NCBI RefSeq assembly: GCF_003594935.2
Contig: NZ_CP043342.1
Coordinates: 186,001 to 250,000, forward strand
Direction: 5' to 3'
DNA length: 64,000 nt
Source of the DNA: Enterobacter huaxiensis
GTDB lineage: Bacteria > Pseudomonadota > Gammaproteobacteria > Enterobacterales > Enterobacteriaceae
Position 1 is the first letter of the stretch. Each line of letters begins with the position of its first letter. Positions 8,790-18,215 of this stretch are shown piece after piece. The translations under genes and the position numbers were made by a program. The notes beneath the pieces are model-generated. The model did not search any database. It was not told the DNA's origin and saw only the letters and a program-made list of their open reading frames with translations.

Positions 8790-9410
8790 ATGTTAATGCT
8801 ATTTCTCACCGTGGCGTTAGTGCACATCGTTGCGCTGATGAGCCCAGGCCCTGACTTTTTCTTCGTGTCGCAAACGGCCGTCAGCCGCTCCCGTAAAGAG
8901 GCGATGATGGGCGTGCTCGGTATCACCATGGGCGTGATGGTGTGGGCGGCGGTCGCGCTGCTCGGCCTGAACCTGATTCTGGCGAAGATGGCCTGGCTGC
9001 ATAACATCATTATGGTCGGCGGTGGCCTGTACCTGTGCTGGATGGGCTACCAGATGCTGCGCGGGGCGCTGAAGAAAGAAGAGAAAAAGCCGGAAGAGCC
9101 AAAGGTGGAGCTGGCAACGGGCGGGCGCAGCTTTGTGAAAGGGTTGCTGACCAACCTCGCGAACCCGAAAGCGATTATCTATTTCGGCTCCGTGTTTTCG
9201 CTGTTTGTGGGTGATAACGTCGGCGCGGGCGCGCGCTGGGGGATCTTCCTGCTGATCGTCGTTGAGACGTTTGCGTGGTTCACCGTGGTGGCAAGCCTGT
9301 TCGCCTTACCGGCGATGCGCCGTGGCTACCAGCGCATCGCGAAGTGGATCGACGGCTTTGCCGGCGCGCTGTTCGCCGGCTTCGGCATCCATCTCATCAT
9401 CTCTCGCTAG
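8790..9410 (+). CDS. rhtC: Threonine efflux protein RhtC
   Basis: 206-residue LysE/RhtB-family exporter with about six membrane segments, starting [26 protein letters not shown]. The SPGPDFFFV motif near the N-terminus and the [18 protein letters not shown] segment are family signatures. It exports threonine, and homoserine to a lesser degree, in E. coli. Its TAG stop shares the tetranucleotide CTAG (9407-9410) with the stop of the convergent rhtB. Confidence 0.96.
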   Translation: MLMLFLTVALVHIVALMSPGPDFFFVSQTAVSRSRKEAMMGVLGITMGVMVWAAVALLGLNLILAKMAWLHNIIMVGGGLYLCWMGYQMLRGALKKEEKKPEEPKVELATGGRSFVKGLLTNLANPKAIIYFGSVFSLFVGDNVGAGARWGIFLLIVVETFAWFTVVASLFALPAMRRGYQRIAKWIDGFAGALFAGFGIHLIISR

Positions 9411-10027
9411 GCATGACGCGCTGACGCAAGCAGCGCGCCAACCAGCATAAACAGCGAGCCAAAGACTTTATTCAGGGCCTTCATCTGCTTAGGCCCTTTA
9501 ATCCACGCCGCAATCCGCTGCGCCAGCGTCGCATAGCCAATCATCACGATAATATCGACGATAATGGTGGTCGCGCCGAGCACCACGTACTGCATCACCT
9601 GCGGCTGATGCGGAACGATAAACTGCGGGAACAGCGCGGCCAGGAAGACGATGCTTTTCGGGTTGGTCAGGTTCACGAACACCGCGCGCTTAAACAGATG
9701 CCCGCGGTTTTGCGTCTGTGCGAGCGTGTTCAGGTTGAGGGACCCTGCGGCGCGCCACTGCTGAATACCCAGCCAAATTAAATACGCTGCGCCGGCCCAC
9801 TTCAACACCTCAAACGCCAGCACCGAGCGCGAGAACAGCGTCCCAAGGCCAATCCCCACCAGCACGATATGAATGCCCAGCCCGGCCTGCAAACCGGCAA
9901 TGGACGCTGCCGCGCCGCGATAGCCGTGGTTGATGGAGGTGGTCATGGTATTGATTGCGCCAGAGCCAGGCGAAAGGCTGAGGATAATGGATGTCAGCAG
10001 GTAGGCGAACCACCACTCGAAGGTCAT
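9407..10027 (-). CDS. rhtB: Homoserine/homoserine lactone efflux protein RhtB
   Basis: 206-residue LysE-family inner-membrane exporter, [26 protein letters not shown] at the start. The SPGSGA motif and [19 protein letters not shown] are typical. E. coli RhtB exports homoserine and its lactone. It is convergent with its paralogue rhtC, overlapping by four bases at the stops, and divergent from pldB with about 110 bases between starts. Confidence 0.96.
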   Translation of the reverse strand: MTFEWWFAYLLTSIILSLSPGSGAINTMTTSINHGYRGAAASIAGLQAGLGIHIVLVGIGLGTLFSRSVLAFEVLKWAGAAYLIWLGIQQWRAAGSLNLNTLAQTQNRGHLFKRAVFVNLTNPKSIVFLAALFPQFIVPHQPQVMQYVVLGATTIIVDIIVMIGYATLAQRIAAWIKGPKQMKALNKVFGSLFMLVGALLASARHA

Positions 10028-10136
10028 TTGAAACTCCCGAACCGTCTATTTTTATGCCACAATACGCTATTGTTGAGTCATTTTGTGACCGGTTACGAAA
10101 AAACGATATTCCTTGGCTTACGTGAGTGGAAACCCA

Positions 10137-11129
10137 ATGTTTCAGCAGAAAAAGGACTGGGAAACACGAGAAAACGCATTTGCTGCTTTCTCCATGGGGC
10201 CGCTGACCGATTTCTGGCGGCAGCGTGAGGAAGATGAATTTACGGGCGTCGGCGGTATTCCGGTACGCTTCGTTCGTTTCCGCAATGTGAAAAACGATCG
10301 GGTGATCGTGGTCTGCCCCGGGCGGATTGAAAGCTACATCAAATATGCCGAGCTGGCCTATGACCTGGTCCATCTGGGCTTCGATGTCCTGATTATCGAC
10401 CATCGCGGACAGGGGCTTTCCGGACGCATGTTGTCGGACACCCATCGCGGGCACGTGGATAACTTCAGCGATTACGTCGACGATCTGGCCGCATTCTGGC
10501 AGCAGGAAGTGCAGCCCGGCCCGTGGCGCAGGCGGTATATACTTGCCCACTCAATGGGCGGGGCGATCTCCACGCTGTTTTTGCAGCGCCACGAGCACCA
10601 GTGCGATGCCATTGCGCTCACCGCGCCGATGTACGGCATCGTTATACGTTTTCCGGACTGGATGGTACGCCATCTTCTCGACTGGGCTGAGGGCCATCAG
10701 CGCATTCGCGAAGGCTATGCCATCGGCACAGGACGCTGGCGCGCGCTGCCGTTTGCCATCAACGTCCTGACCCACAGCCGGCAGCGCTATCGCCGTAACC
10801 TGCGTTTTTACGCCGATGAGCCTCGCCTGCGCGTCGGTGGCCCCACCTGGCACTGGGTGCGGGAAGGCATTCTGGCCGGTGAGCAGGTGCTCGCCGGGGT
10901 CGGTGATGATGACACGCCGACGCTCCTGATTCAGGCGGAAGAAGAGCGTGTGGTAGATAACCGCATGCATGACCGCTATTGTGAACTTCGCGCTGCCGCC
11001 GGCCACCCCTGCGAAGGGGGTAAACCGCTGGTTATAAACGGCGCGTACCATGAGATCCTTTTTGAAAAGGACGCCATGCGCTCAGTCGCGCTCAACGCCA
11101 TCGTCGAGTTTTTCGACCGGCATAACTGA
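10137..11129 (+). CDS. pldB: Lysophospholipase L2
   Basis: 330-residue alpha/beta hydrolase that cleaves lysophospholipids, mainly 2-acyl-glycerophosphoethanolamine, and transfers acyl groups to phosphatidylglycerol. The start at ATG 10137 (MFQQKKDWETREN) is that of the family; an in-frame ATG-type start eight codons upstream is not supported. The nucleophile elbow is AHSMGGAIS near residue 135, DHRGQGLSGR precedes it, and the catalytic His is in GAYHEILFE close to the C-terminus. It ends 31 bases before yigL, so co-transcription is likely. It is about ten residues shorter than E. coli PldB at the C-terminus. Confidence 0.95.
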   Translation: MFQQKKDWETRENAFAAFSMGPLTDFWRQREEDEFTGVGGIPVRFVRFRNVKNDRVIVVCPGRIESYIKYAELAYDLVHLGFDVLIIDHRGQGLSGRMLSDTHRGHVDNFSDYVDDLAAFWQQEVQPGPWRRRYILAHSMGGAISTLFLQRHEHQCDAIALTAPMYGIVIRFPDWMVRHLLDWAEGHQRIREGYAIGTGRWRALPFAINVLTHSRQRYRRNLRFYADEPRLRVGGPTWHWVREGILAGEQVLAGVGDDDTPTLLIQAEEERVVDNRMHDRYCELRAAAGHPCEGGKPLVINGAYHEILFEKDAMRSVALNAIVEFFDRHN

Positions 11130-11160
11130 TTATTGTTTTCCACCAGAGGTTGAAATCCCT

Positions 11161-11961
11161 ATGTACCAGGTTGTTGCATCTGACTTAGATGGCACGCTGC
11201 TTTCCCCCGACCACACCCTGTCGCCTTACGCGAAAGAGACCTTAAAACTCCTGACTGCCCGTGGCGTGAACTTCGTGTTTGCCACCGGTCGCCACCACGT
11301 GGACGTGGGGCAGATCCGCGATAATCTGGAAATCAAATCGTACATGATCACCTCTAACGGGGCGCGCGTGCACGATACCGACGGCAACCTGATCTTTACC
11401 CACAATCTGGATCGCGACATCGCCGCCGATCTGTTCGGCGTGGTGCACGGCAACCCGGACATCGTCACTAACGTCTACCGCGATGACGACTGGTTTATGA
11501 ACCGCCACCGCCCGGACGAAATGCGTTTCTTCAAGGAAGCGGTATTTAACTACTCCCTGTACGAGCCGGGCCTGCTGGAGCCTGAGGGGATCAGCAAGGT
11601 GTTCTTCACCTGCGAAAGCCATGAAGAACTGCTGCCGCTGGAGCAGGCGATCAACGCCCGCTGGGGCGACCGCGTGAACGTGAGCTTCTCCACGCTGACC
11701 TGTCTGGAAGTGATGGCCGGCGGCGTCTCCAAAGGTCACGCGCTGGAAGCCGTCGCGAAACGCCTGGGCTTTGAGCTGAAAGACTGCATCGCCTTTGGCG
11801 ACGGCATGAACGATGCTGAGATGCTCTCCATGGCGGGCAAGGGCTGCATCATGGAAAACGCGCACCAGCGCCTGAAAGATCTGCACCCGGAGCTGGAAGT
11901 CATCGGCACCAACGCAGACAATGCGGTACCGAAATATCTGCGCAAGCTGTTCCTTGAATAA
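11161..11961 (+). CDS. yigL: Pyridoxal phosphate/sugar phosphatase YigL
   Basis: 266-residue HAD-IIB (Cof-type) phosphatase starting at ATG 11161 (MYQVVASDLDGTLLS). Motif I is DLDGTLL at residues 8-14, motif II TSNGA, motif III the Lys in GGVSKGHALE, and motif IV GDGMNDAEML. E. coli YigL dephosphorylates pyridoxal 5'-phosphate and, under SgrS-dependent mRNA stabilisation in Salmonella/E. coli, glucose 6-phosphate during sugar-phosphate stress. In those species SgrS acts on a pldB-yigL processing product; the same pldB-yigL arrangement is present here. Confidence 0.96.
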   Translation: MYQVVASDLDGTLLSPDHTLSPYAKETLKLLTARGVNFVFATGRHHVDVGQIRDNLEIKSYMITSNGARVHDTDGNLIFTHNLDRDIAADLFGVVHGNPDIVTNVYRDDDWFMNRHRPDEMRFFKEAVFNYSLYEPGLLEPEGISKVFFTCESHEELLPLEQAINARWGDRVNVSFSTLTCLEVMAGGVSKGHALEAVAKRLGFELKDCIAFGDGMNDAEMLSMAGKGCIMENAHQRLKDLHPELEVIGTNADNAVPKYLRKLFLE

Positions 11962-12043
11962 TCTTCATTCGGTTATTTATTGCTCAGTTGTCAACTAAAG
12001 AGTTCGCTACAATGCCTGTCCTTCTTTCTGAGAGACAAGCATT

Positions 12044-12943
12044 GTGGCGCTACTCATTATCACCACCATCCTGTGGGCCTTCTCCTTTAGCCTGATTGGC
12101 GAATACCTTGCCGGTTCGGTCGACAGCTACTTCTCGGTGCTGATGCGCGTGGGGCTGGCGGCGCTGGTGTTCTTGCCGTTCCTGCGCACGCGCGGGCAAT
12201 CGCTGAAAACGATCCTGCTGTATATGCTGGTGGGCGCGATGCAGCTTGGCATCATGTACCTGTTCAGCTTCCGGGCCTACGTCTACCTTTCCGTCTCGGA
12301 ATTCCTGCTGTTCACCGTACTGACGCCGCTCTATATCACGCTGATATACGATCTGCTCAGCAAGCGCCGTCTGCGCTGGGGATACCTGCTGAGCGCCGCG
12401 CTGGCGGTGGTGGGGGCGGCAATTATCCGTTACGACAAGGTGAGCGATCACTTCTGGACCGGTCTGATGTTCGTCCAGCTCGCCAACATCAGCTTTGCCA
12501 TCGGCATGGTTGGCTATAAGCGCCTGATGGAGACCCGCCCGATGCCGCAGCACAACGCGTTTGCGTGGTTTTATATGGGCGCGGCGATAGTCGCCGTGGC
12601 GGCGTGGTTTATGCTCGGTAACCCGCAGAAGCTGCCGACCACCACCGTGCAGTGGAGCGTTTTGGTCTGGCTGGGCGTGGTGGCGTCAGGGCTGGGATAC
12701 TTCATGTGGAACTACGGCGCTACGCAGGTAGACGCCGGTACGCTGGGGATCATGAACAACGTGCACGTGCCTGCGGGGCTGCTGGTTAACCTTGCCATCT
12801 GGCAGGAGCAGCCGCACTGGCCGAGCTTCCTTATTGGGGGAGCGGTGATCCTGGCTTCGCTGTGGGTACATCGCCGCTGGGTCGCTCCGCGCTCCGCACA
12901 AACGGAAGATGGTCGCACGCGTGGTTCCGCGCTGAGCGAATAA
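12044..12943 (+). CDS. yigM: EamA-family transporter YigM (biotin uptake)
   Basis: 299 residues from GTG 12044, with ten membrane segments in two EamA halves (for example [22 protein letters not shown] and [22 protein letters not shown]). E. coli YigM is the high-affinity biotin transporter. The start [17 protein letters not shown] agrees with E. coli; no better ATG exists. The 3' 113 bases overlap the 3' end of metR on the opposite strand, so the polar C-terminal tail ([17 protein letters not shown]) is coded antisense to the MetR tail. Confidence 0.93.
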   Translation: MALLIITTILWAFSFSLIGEYLAGSVDSYFSVLMRVGLAALVFLPFLRTRGQSLKTILLYMLVGAMQLGIMYLFSFRAYVYLSVSEFLLFTVLTPLYITLIYDLLSKRRLRWGYLLSAALAVVGAAIIRYDKVSDHFWTGLMFVQLANISFAIGMVGYKRLMETRPMPQHNAFAWFYMGAAIVAVAAWFMLGNPQKLPTTTVQWSVLVWLGVVASGLGYFMWNYGATQVDAGTLGIMNNVHVPAGLLVNLAIWQEQPHWPSFLIGGAVILASLWVHRRWVAPRSAQTEDGRTRGSALSE

Positions 12944-13784
12944 ACGCATCCGTCACCGGCTGACGCTGCTCGCCGTCGCGCACGGCGGAGTACAGCCGGC
13001 TCCACAGCCCATCGCCCAGGGTTTTGGTCACCACCAGGCCCTGGCGTTCAAAACTCTCCACCACCCAGTGCGGCAGCGCCGCGATGCCCATTCTGGCCGC
13101 CACCATCTGAATCAACAGCAACGTGTTATCCACGCTTTTCAGCTGTGGGCTAATGCCCGCAGGCTGCAGGAAGTGACGCCAGATATCCAGACGGCTGCGC
13201 TGCACCGGATAAATTAGCAGCGTTTCAGTGGCTAAATCTTCCGGCGTGATGCGCGTTTTAGCCGCCAGCGGATGGTCCGGGGCCAGCACCAGGCGCACTT
13301 CAAAATCAAACATTGGTGAATAGTGCAGCCCGCTGCGCGGCAGAATGTCCGAGGTCATGACAAGATCCAGCTCGCCCTGCTGAAGCGACGGCTGCGGGTC
13401 AAAGGTCACACCGGATTTAAAGTCCATCTCCACCTGCGGCCACTTCTGGCGGAAGTTCTCAAGCGCGGGGGTCAGCCACTGAATACAGCTGTGGCACTCA
13501 ATAGCGATACGTAAAGTGGTTTGCTGCGGCTCGTTGCAGGACTGCAGCGCGCTGGCGATCTGCGGCAGTACCTGATTGGCCAGCTGCAGCAGGATCTCGC
13601 CCTGCGGCGTAAGGCGCAGAGGCTGGCTCTTACGCACAAAAAGTCGAAAGCCGAGGCGTTGTTCCAGATCGCTGAACTGGTGAGAAAGGGCAGACTGGGT
13701 CTGGTGCAGCGTGGCCGCGGCCGCCGCAAGAGAACCGCAGTTCCGCAACGCTTGTAACGTTTTCAGGTGTTTAATCTCGATCAT
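12831..13784 (-). CDS. metR: LysR-type transcriptional activator MetR
   Basis: 317-residue LysR-type regulator that activates metE, metH and other methionine genes with homocysteine as co-effector. The N-terminal winged HTH is [20 protein letters not shown] through [22 protein letters not shown] (residues 1-52), followed by the two-lobed effector domain. It is divergently transcribed from metE across a 116-base regulatory region that contains MetR and MetJ boxes, so it is probably autoregulated and repressed by MetJ. Its 3' end overlaps yigM. Confidence 0.97.
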   Translation of the reverse strand: MIEIKHLKTLQALRNCGSLAAAAATLHQTQSALSHQFSDLEQRLGFRLFVRKSQPLRLTPQGEILLQLANQVLPQIASALQSCNEPQQTTLRIAIECHSCIQWLTPALENFRQKWPQVEMDFKSGVTFDPQPSLQQGELDLVMTSDILPRSGLHYSPMFDFEVRLVLAPDHPLAAKTRITPEDLATETLLIYPVQRSRLDIWRHFLQPAGISPQLKSVDNTLLLIQMVAARMGIAALPHWVVESFERQGLVVTKTLGDGLWSRLYSAVRDGEQRQPVTDAFIRSARNHACDHLPFVRSAERPSGDVPTAKPGSPLPQ

Positions 13785-13817
13785 GAAAGTCCTTCACTTC
13801 GCCATGAACATATTGCG
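13784..13817. promoter_or_regulatory. MetR binding sites, metR-metE region
   Basis: TGAA-AGTCC-TTCA at 13784-13796 fits the MetR consensus TGAA-N5-TTCA perfectly and begins at the first base of the metR start codon. A second, weaker site, TGAA-CATAT-TGCG, lies at 13805-13817. Two sites upstream of metE are known in E. coli and Salmonella. Confidence 0.6.
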
Positions 13818-13847
13818 CTTGAGGAATATACAGTACCTGCCAATTAT

Positions 13848-13871
13848 AGATGTGTAAACATCTGGACGTCT
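13848..13871. promoter_or_regulatory. Tandem MetJ (met box) operator
   Basis: Three consecutive 8-mers resemble the MetJ consensus AGACGTCT: AGATGTGT (13848-13855), AAACATCT (13856-13863) and GGACGTCT (13864-13871). MetJ-SAM binds tandem met boxes cooperatively. The boxes sit 29 bases before the metE start and would also cover the metE promoter. Confidence 0.75.
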
Positions 13872-13900
13872 AAATAACGAATTTCTACAAGGGGTACACC

Positions 13901-16162
13901 ATGACAATCCGCAATCACACTCTCGGTTTCCCTCGCGTTGGCCTGCGTCGCGAGCTGAAAAAAGCGCAAGAAAGCTACTGGGCAGGCAACGCCACCCGTG
14001 ATGAACTGCTGGCCGTAGGCCGCGAACTGCGCGCCCGCCACTGGGACCAGCAAAAACAGGCGGGGATTGACCTGCTGCCGGTAGGCGATTTCGCCTGGTA
14101 CGACCATGTTCTGACGACCAGCCTGCTGCTTGGCAACGTGCCGGCTCGTCATCAGAACAAAGATGGATCGGTAGATATCGATACCCTGTTCCGCATCGGC
14201 CGCGGCCGGGCGCCAACGGGTGAGCCTGCGGCAGCGGCGGAAATGACCAAGTGGTTCAACACCAACTATCACTATATGGTGCCGGAGTTCGTGAAAGGTC
14301 AGCAGTTCAGGCTGACCTGGACGCAGCTTCTGGACGAAGTAGACGAAGCGCTGGCGCTGGGCCACCAGGTGAAGCCCGTGCTGCTGGGGCCGGTAACCTA
14401 CCTGTGGCTGGGCAAGGTGAAAGGCGAACAGTTCGACCGCCTCAGCCTGCTGAACGACATTCTGCCCGTGTACAAGCAGGTGCTGATTGAGCTGGGGAAA
14501 CGCGGCATTCAGTGGGTGCAAATCGACGAACCGGCGCTGGTGCTCGAGCTGCCCCAGGAATGGCTCGATGCCTTTAAACCAGCGTATGACGCGCTCACCG
14601 GTCAGGTGAAGCTGCTGCTAACCACCTATTTCGAAGGCGTGACGCCGAACCTCAAGACTATCACCGCGCTTCCTGTGCAGGGCCTGCACGTTGACCTGGT
14701 TCACGGTAAAGATGATGTGGCGGAGCTGCACAAGCGTTTGCCAGCGGACTGGCTGCTTTCCGCCGGCCTGATTAACGGCCGTAACGTCTGGCGCGCCGAT
14801 CTCACCGAAAAATACGCACAAGTTAAAGACATCGTCGGCAAACGTGAGCTGTGGGTAGCCTCGTCCTGCTCCCTGCTGCACAGCCCGATCGATCTGAGCG
14901 TGGAAACCCGCCTGGATGCGGAGGTGAAAAGCTGGTTTGCTTTCGCCCTGCAAAAATGTGAGGAACTGGCGCTGCTGCGCGACGCGCTGAACGGCGGAGA
15001 CACGGCGGCGATTGCCGAATGGAGCGCGCCGATCCGGGCGCGTCGCCACTCGGCTCGCGTACACAACCCGGCGGTAGAGAAACGTCTGGCGGCCATTACC
15101 GCCCAGGACAGTCAGCGCCAGAGCGCCTATGAAGTCCGTGCTGAAGCCCAGCGCGCCCGCTTCAACCTGCCCGCGTGGCCGACCACGACGATAGGCTCTT
15201 TCCCGCAGACAACGGAGATCCGCGGCCTGCGTCTGGACTTCAAAAAGGGCAATCTGGATGCCAATAACTATCGCACCGGCATTGCAGAACACATCAAGCA
15301 GGCGATTATCGAGCAGGAGCGCCTGGGCCTGGACGTGCTGGTCCACGGCGAGGCCGAGCGTAACGACATGGTGGAATACTTCGGCGAACACCTGGACGGG
15401 TTCGTCTTTACCCAGAACGGCTGGGTGCAGAGCTACGGCTCCCGCTGCGTGAAGCCGCCGGTGGTCATTGGTGACGTCAGCCGTCCGGAACCGATCACGG
15501 TTGAATGGGCGAAGTACGCTCAGTCCCTGACCGACAAGCCGGTAAAAGGCATGCTGACCGGCCCTGTAACAATCCTCTGCTGGTCCTTCCCGCGCGAAGA
15601 CGTGACCCGCGAAACCATCGCCAAACAGATTGCCCTGGCGCTGCGCGATGAAGTGGCGGATCTGGAAGCGGCGGGCATTGGCATCATCCAGATTGACGAA
15701 CCTGCGCTGCGCGAAGGCCTGCCGCTGCGCCGTAGCGACTGGGATGCCTACCTGCAGTGGGGTGTGGAAGCCTTCCGCATCAATGCCGCAGTGGCAAAGG
15801 ACGACACCCAGATCCACACCCACATGTGCTACTGCGAGTTTAACGACATCATGGATTCGATTGCCGCGCTGGATGCGGACGTGATCACCATCGAAACCTC
15901 GCGATCGGACATGGAGCTGCTGGAGTCGTTCGAAGAGTTCGACTACCCGAACGAAATCGGGCCGGGCGTATATGACATTCATTCGCCGAACGTGCCAAGC
16001 GTGGAGTGGATCGAGGCGCTGTTGCAGAAGGCTGCCCAGCGTATCCCGGCGGAGCGTCTGTGGGTCAACCCGGACTGCGGCCTGAAAACGCGCGGCTGGC
16101 CGGAAACCCGTGCGGCGCTGGCGAACATGGTGAAGGCGGCGCAGAATTTGCGTCAGGCGTAG
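13901..16162 (+). CDS. metE: Cobalamin-independent methionine synthase
   Basis: 753-residue enzyme that transfers the methyl group of 5-methyltetrahydropteroyltri-L-glutamate to homocysteine, the last step of methionine synthesis. It has two homologous barrels. The N-terminal half begins [21 protein letters not shown], and the C-terminal catalytic half starts around [15 protein letters not shown] sequence (here [12 protein letters not shown]). Zinc ligands are visible in HTHMCYCEF and in [14 protein letters not shown] 13901 follows AAGGGG. It is activated by MetR and repressed by MetJ through the sites just upstream, and a REP-derived hairpin with a T-run ends the transcript. Confidence 0.98.
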   Translation: MTIRNHTLGFPRVGLRRELKKAQESYWAGNATRDELLAVGRELRARHWDQQKQAGIDLLPVGDFAWYDHVLTTSLLLGNVPARHQNKDGSVDIDTLFRIGRGRAPTGEPAAAAEMTKWFNTNYHYMVPEFVKGQQFRLTWTQLLDEVDEALALGHQVKPVLLGPVTYLWLGKVKGEQFDRLSLLNDILPVYKQVLIELGKRGIQWVQIDEPALVLELPQEWLDAFKPAYDALTGQVKLLLTTYFEGVTPNLKTITALPVQGLHVDLVHGKDDVAELHKRLPADWLLSAGLINGRNVWRADLTEKYAQVKDIVGKRELWVASSCSLLHSPIDLSVETRLDAEVKSWFAFALQKCEELALLRDALNGGDTAAIAEWSAPIRARRHSARVHNPAVEKRLAAITAQDSQRQSAYEVRAEAQRARFNLPAWPTTTIGSFPQTTEIRGLRLDFKKGNLDANNYRTGIAEHIKQAIIEQERLGLDVLVHGEAERNDMVEYFGEHLDGFVFTQNGWVQSYGSRCVKPPVVIGDVSRPEPITVEWAKYAQSLTDKPVKGMLTGPVTILCWSFPREDVTRETIAKQIALALRDEVADLEAAGIGIIQIDEPALREGLPLRRSDWDAYLQWGVEAFRINAAVAKDDTQIHTHMCYCEFNDIMDSIAALDADVITIETSRSDMELLESFEEFDYPNEIGPGVYDIHSPNVPSVEWIEALLQKAAQRIPAERLWVNPDCGLKTRGWPETRAALANMVKAAQNLRQA

Positions 16163-16174
16163 TTTTGCTGGATT

Positions 16175-16246
16175 GCCGGGTGGCGCTATCGCTTACCCGG
16201 CCCGTCTGTAGGCCCGGAAAGGCGTAGCCGCCACCGGGATTTTTTC
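16175..16246 (+). repeat. REP pair (BIME) forming a metE terminator
   Basis: Two REP units in opposite orientation: 16175-16201 (GCCGGGTGGCGCTATCGC with CCGGC arm) and about 16209-16238 (GGCCCGG ... CCGCCACCGGG). The second hairpin is followed directly by ATTTTTTC, so it can act as a Rho-independent terminator for metE. The end of the convergent ysgA is 2 bases further on. Confidence 0.8.
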
Positions 16247-16247
16247 T

Positions 16248-17054
16248 TTATGCTTTCTTCCCGCCGTACTGGCTAAACCAGTCCAGCATCCTCTGCCAGC
16301 CGTCTTTGGCGGATTCTTCGTGATAGCTCGGGCGATAATCGGCGTTAAACGCGTGCCCGGCTTCCGGATACACCACGATCTCTGCCTTCGCGTTTGCCGC
16401 CCGTAGCGCATGGCGCATGGTCTCAACGGTATCAAGCGGAATGCTGGTATCCTGAGCGCCATACAGCCCTAATACAGGGGCCGTTAAATCCGTTGCGATA
16501 TCAACAGGCTGCTTTGGTGAATTCAGCGTTTTTTCGCCCACCAGCTTGCCGTACCAGGCCACGGCCGCTTTCAGCTGCGGGTTATGCGCGGCGTACAGCC
16601 AGCTAATGCGTCCGCCCCAGCAGAAACCGGTCACCATCAGACGATGCGGGTCGCCTCCATTGCGCGCTGCCCAGCTGGCAACGTGGTCGAGGTCGGCCAG
16701 CACCTGCGCATCCGGCACTTTTGTCACCAGATTACTGAACAGCGTTGGGATATCGCTGTAGTCATTCGGATCGCCCTGACGGAAATAGAGCTCGGGCGCA
16801 ACGGCCAGGTATCCTTCCAGCGCCAGACGGCGGCAGAGGTCGCGAATATGTTCGTGAACGCCGAAAATTTCCTGAACCACGATGACGATGGGCAGCGCGC
16901 CGTCTGCGGATTTTGGCCGCGCGTGGTAAGCAGGCATATTTTCCCCCTGAGAGGGGATGGACGTCTCACCCGCGGTAATGGCGTCTTCAGGGGTTGAGAC
17001 GATGGTTGAAGCATGCGGGGCTGCAGCAGGTGCAAAACCGGTTTTGTCATTCAT
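16248..17054 (-). CDS. ysgA: Dienelactone hydrolase family protein YsgA
   Basis: 268-residue alpha/beta hydrolase of the dienelactone hydrolase (DLH) family. VVQEIFGVHEHIRDLCRRLA is the N-terminal signature. The nucleophile is a cysteine in GFCWGGRIS, near residue 145, with a catalytic Asp region in LYGAQDTSIP and the His in AGHAFNADYR. This is the Cys-Asp-His triad of DLH. The physiological substrate in enterobacteria is unknown to me. There is no obvious export signal. It is convergent with metE and divergent from udp. Confidence 0.93.
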   Translation of the reverse strand: MNDKTGFAPAAAPHASTIVSTPEDAITAGETSIPSQGENMPAYHARPKSADGALPIVIVVQEIFGVHEHIRDLCRRLALEGYLAVAPELYFRQGDPNDYSDIPTLFSNLVTKVPDAQVLADLDHVASWAARNGGDPHRLMVTGFCWGGRISWLYAAHNPQLKAAVAWYGKLVGEKTLNSPKQPVDIATDLTAPVLGLYGAQDTSIPLDTVETMRHALRAANAKAEIVVYPEAGHAFNADYRPSYHEESAKDGWQRMLDWFSQYGGKKA

Positions 17055-17173
17055 GGCATTCTCCGTACCAATGAGTTAATTAGCGCAAAGGTAAATATAG
17101 ACACCAGGTTAACAACCCACATTGCCCTGGAGGGTCTATCTTTTGTGCAGCATTCCACGATTTAACTTGTTAA

Positions 17174-17189
17174 TGTGATGTGAATCACT
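17174..17189. promoter_or_regulatory. CRP site 1 upstream of udp
   Basis: TGTGA-TGTGAA-TCACT differs from the CRP consensus TGTGA-N6-TCACA in one base. With the second site 52 bp downstream it reproduces the E. coli udp arrangement, in which CytR binds between two CRP dimers to repress and nucleosides (cytidine) relieve the repression. Confidence 0.75.
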
Positions 17190-17225
17190 ATTTTATGGAA
17201 ATTAACTGCAATCATTTTCATTCAT

Positions 17226-17241
17226 GGTGAGATGCATCACG
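17226..17241. promoter_or_regulatory. CRP site 2 upstream of udp
   Basis: GGTGA-GATGCA-TCACG keeps the GTGA-N6-TCAC core of a CRP site. It is centred 52 bp from site 1 and lies about 75 bases before the udp start, suitable for activation of a promoter with its -10 region near 17260-17275. Confidence 0.65.
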
Positions 17242-17314
17242 AAATTATGCGTATCGCTTCTGTAAAGTACCGTTTTACTTCTTCTGACTAACCGACCCAC
17301 AGAGGAGTCACCCT

Positions 17315-18076
17315 ATGTCTAAGTCTGATGTTTTTCATCTCGGCCTCACTAAAAACGATTTACAAGGGGCTACGCTCGCTATCGTCCCTGGCGATCCTGA
17401 GCGTGTGGAAAAGATCGCCGCGCTGATGGATAAGCCGGTCAAGCTGGCAGCCCATCGTGAATTCACCACCTGGCGCGCAGAGCTGGATGGCAAAGCGGTG
17501 ATCGTGTGCTCTACCGGTATCGGTGGCCCGTCTACCTCAATTGCCGTTGAAGAGCTGGCGCAGCTGGGCATTCGTACCTTCCTGCGTATCGGTACTACCG
17601 GCGCTATTCAGCCGCACATCAACGTCGGCGACGTGCTGGTGACGACCGCATCCGTGCGTCTGGACGGTGCAAGCCTGCACTTTGCCCCGATGGAATTCCC
17701 GGCAGTGGCTGATTTCGAATGCACCACCGCGCTGGTTGAAGCCGCTAAATCCGTGGGCGCAACCACTCACGTGGGCGTCACCGCCTCCTCTGATACCTTC
17801 TACCCGGGCCAGGAGCGTTACGACACCTTCTCAGGCCGCGTGGTAAGCCGCTTCAAAGGCTCAATGGAAGAGTGGCAGTCCATGGGCGTAATGAACTACG
17901 AAATGGAATCTGCAACGCTGCTGACCATGTGCGCAAGCCAGGGCCTGCGTGCCGGTATGGTGGCGGGCGTTATCGTCAACCGTACCCAGCAGGAGATCCC
18001 GAACGCGGAAACCATGAAGCAGACTGAAAGTCATGCGGTGAAAATCGTGGTGGAAGCGGCTCGTCGCCTGATCTAA
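17315..18076 (+). CDS. udp: Uridine phosphorylase
   Basis: 253-residue cytosolic hexamer that converts uridine and phosphate to uracil and ribose 1-phosphate. It belongs to the nucleoside phosphorylase-I family: [20 protein letters not shown] is the phosphate/nucleoside loop, and [13 protein letters not shown] is the ribose-binding Met-Glu segment. ATG 17315 follows AGAGGAG. It is expressed alone, from a CRP/CytR type promoter, with an excellent terminator 18 bases after the stop. Confidence 0.98.
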   Translation: MSKSDVFHLGLTKNDLQGATLAIVPGDPERVEKIAALMDKPVKLAAHREFTTWRAELDGKAVIVCSTGIGGPSTSIAVEELAQLGIRTFLRIGTTGAIQPHINVGDVLVTTASVRLDGASLHFAPMEFPAVADFECTTALVEAAKSVGATTHVGVTASSDTFYPGQERYDTFSGRVVSRFKGSMEEWQSMGVMNYEMESATLLTMCASQGLRAGMVAGVIVNRTQQEIPNAETMKQTESHAVKIVVEAARRLI

Positions 18077-18094
18077 TCCTCTCTTCTGAGACAC

Positions 18095-18123
18095 AAGGCC
18101 GACGCGTTCGGCCTTTATTTTTT
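18095..18123 (+). terminator. udp Rho-independent terminator
   Basis: The stem AAGGCCGA (18095-18102) pairs with TCGGCCTT (18108-18115) around a 5-base loop and is followed by a T-rich tract TTTATTTTTT. Confidence 0.9.
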
Positions 18124-18215
18124 GCGTAGTGCCTCGCAGGAAAACCCTTTCAAACTGGACGTTTATACAGCACAATTCTATTTTGTGCGGGTAATACGTT
18201 GATGCAGGGGGCATT

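Noticed and set aside
14618..15982. 454-codon antisense frame inside metE, and similar ones in recQ, pepQ, bcsA and bcsC
   Set aside because: Each mirrors the codon bias of a genuine gene, has no recognisable domain and no ribosome binding site.
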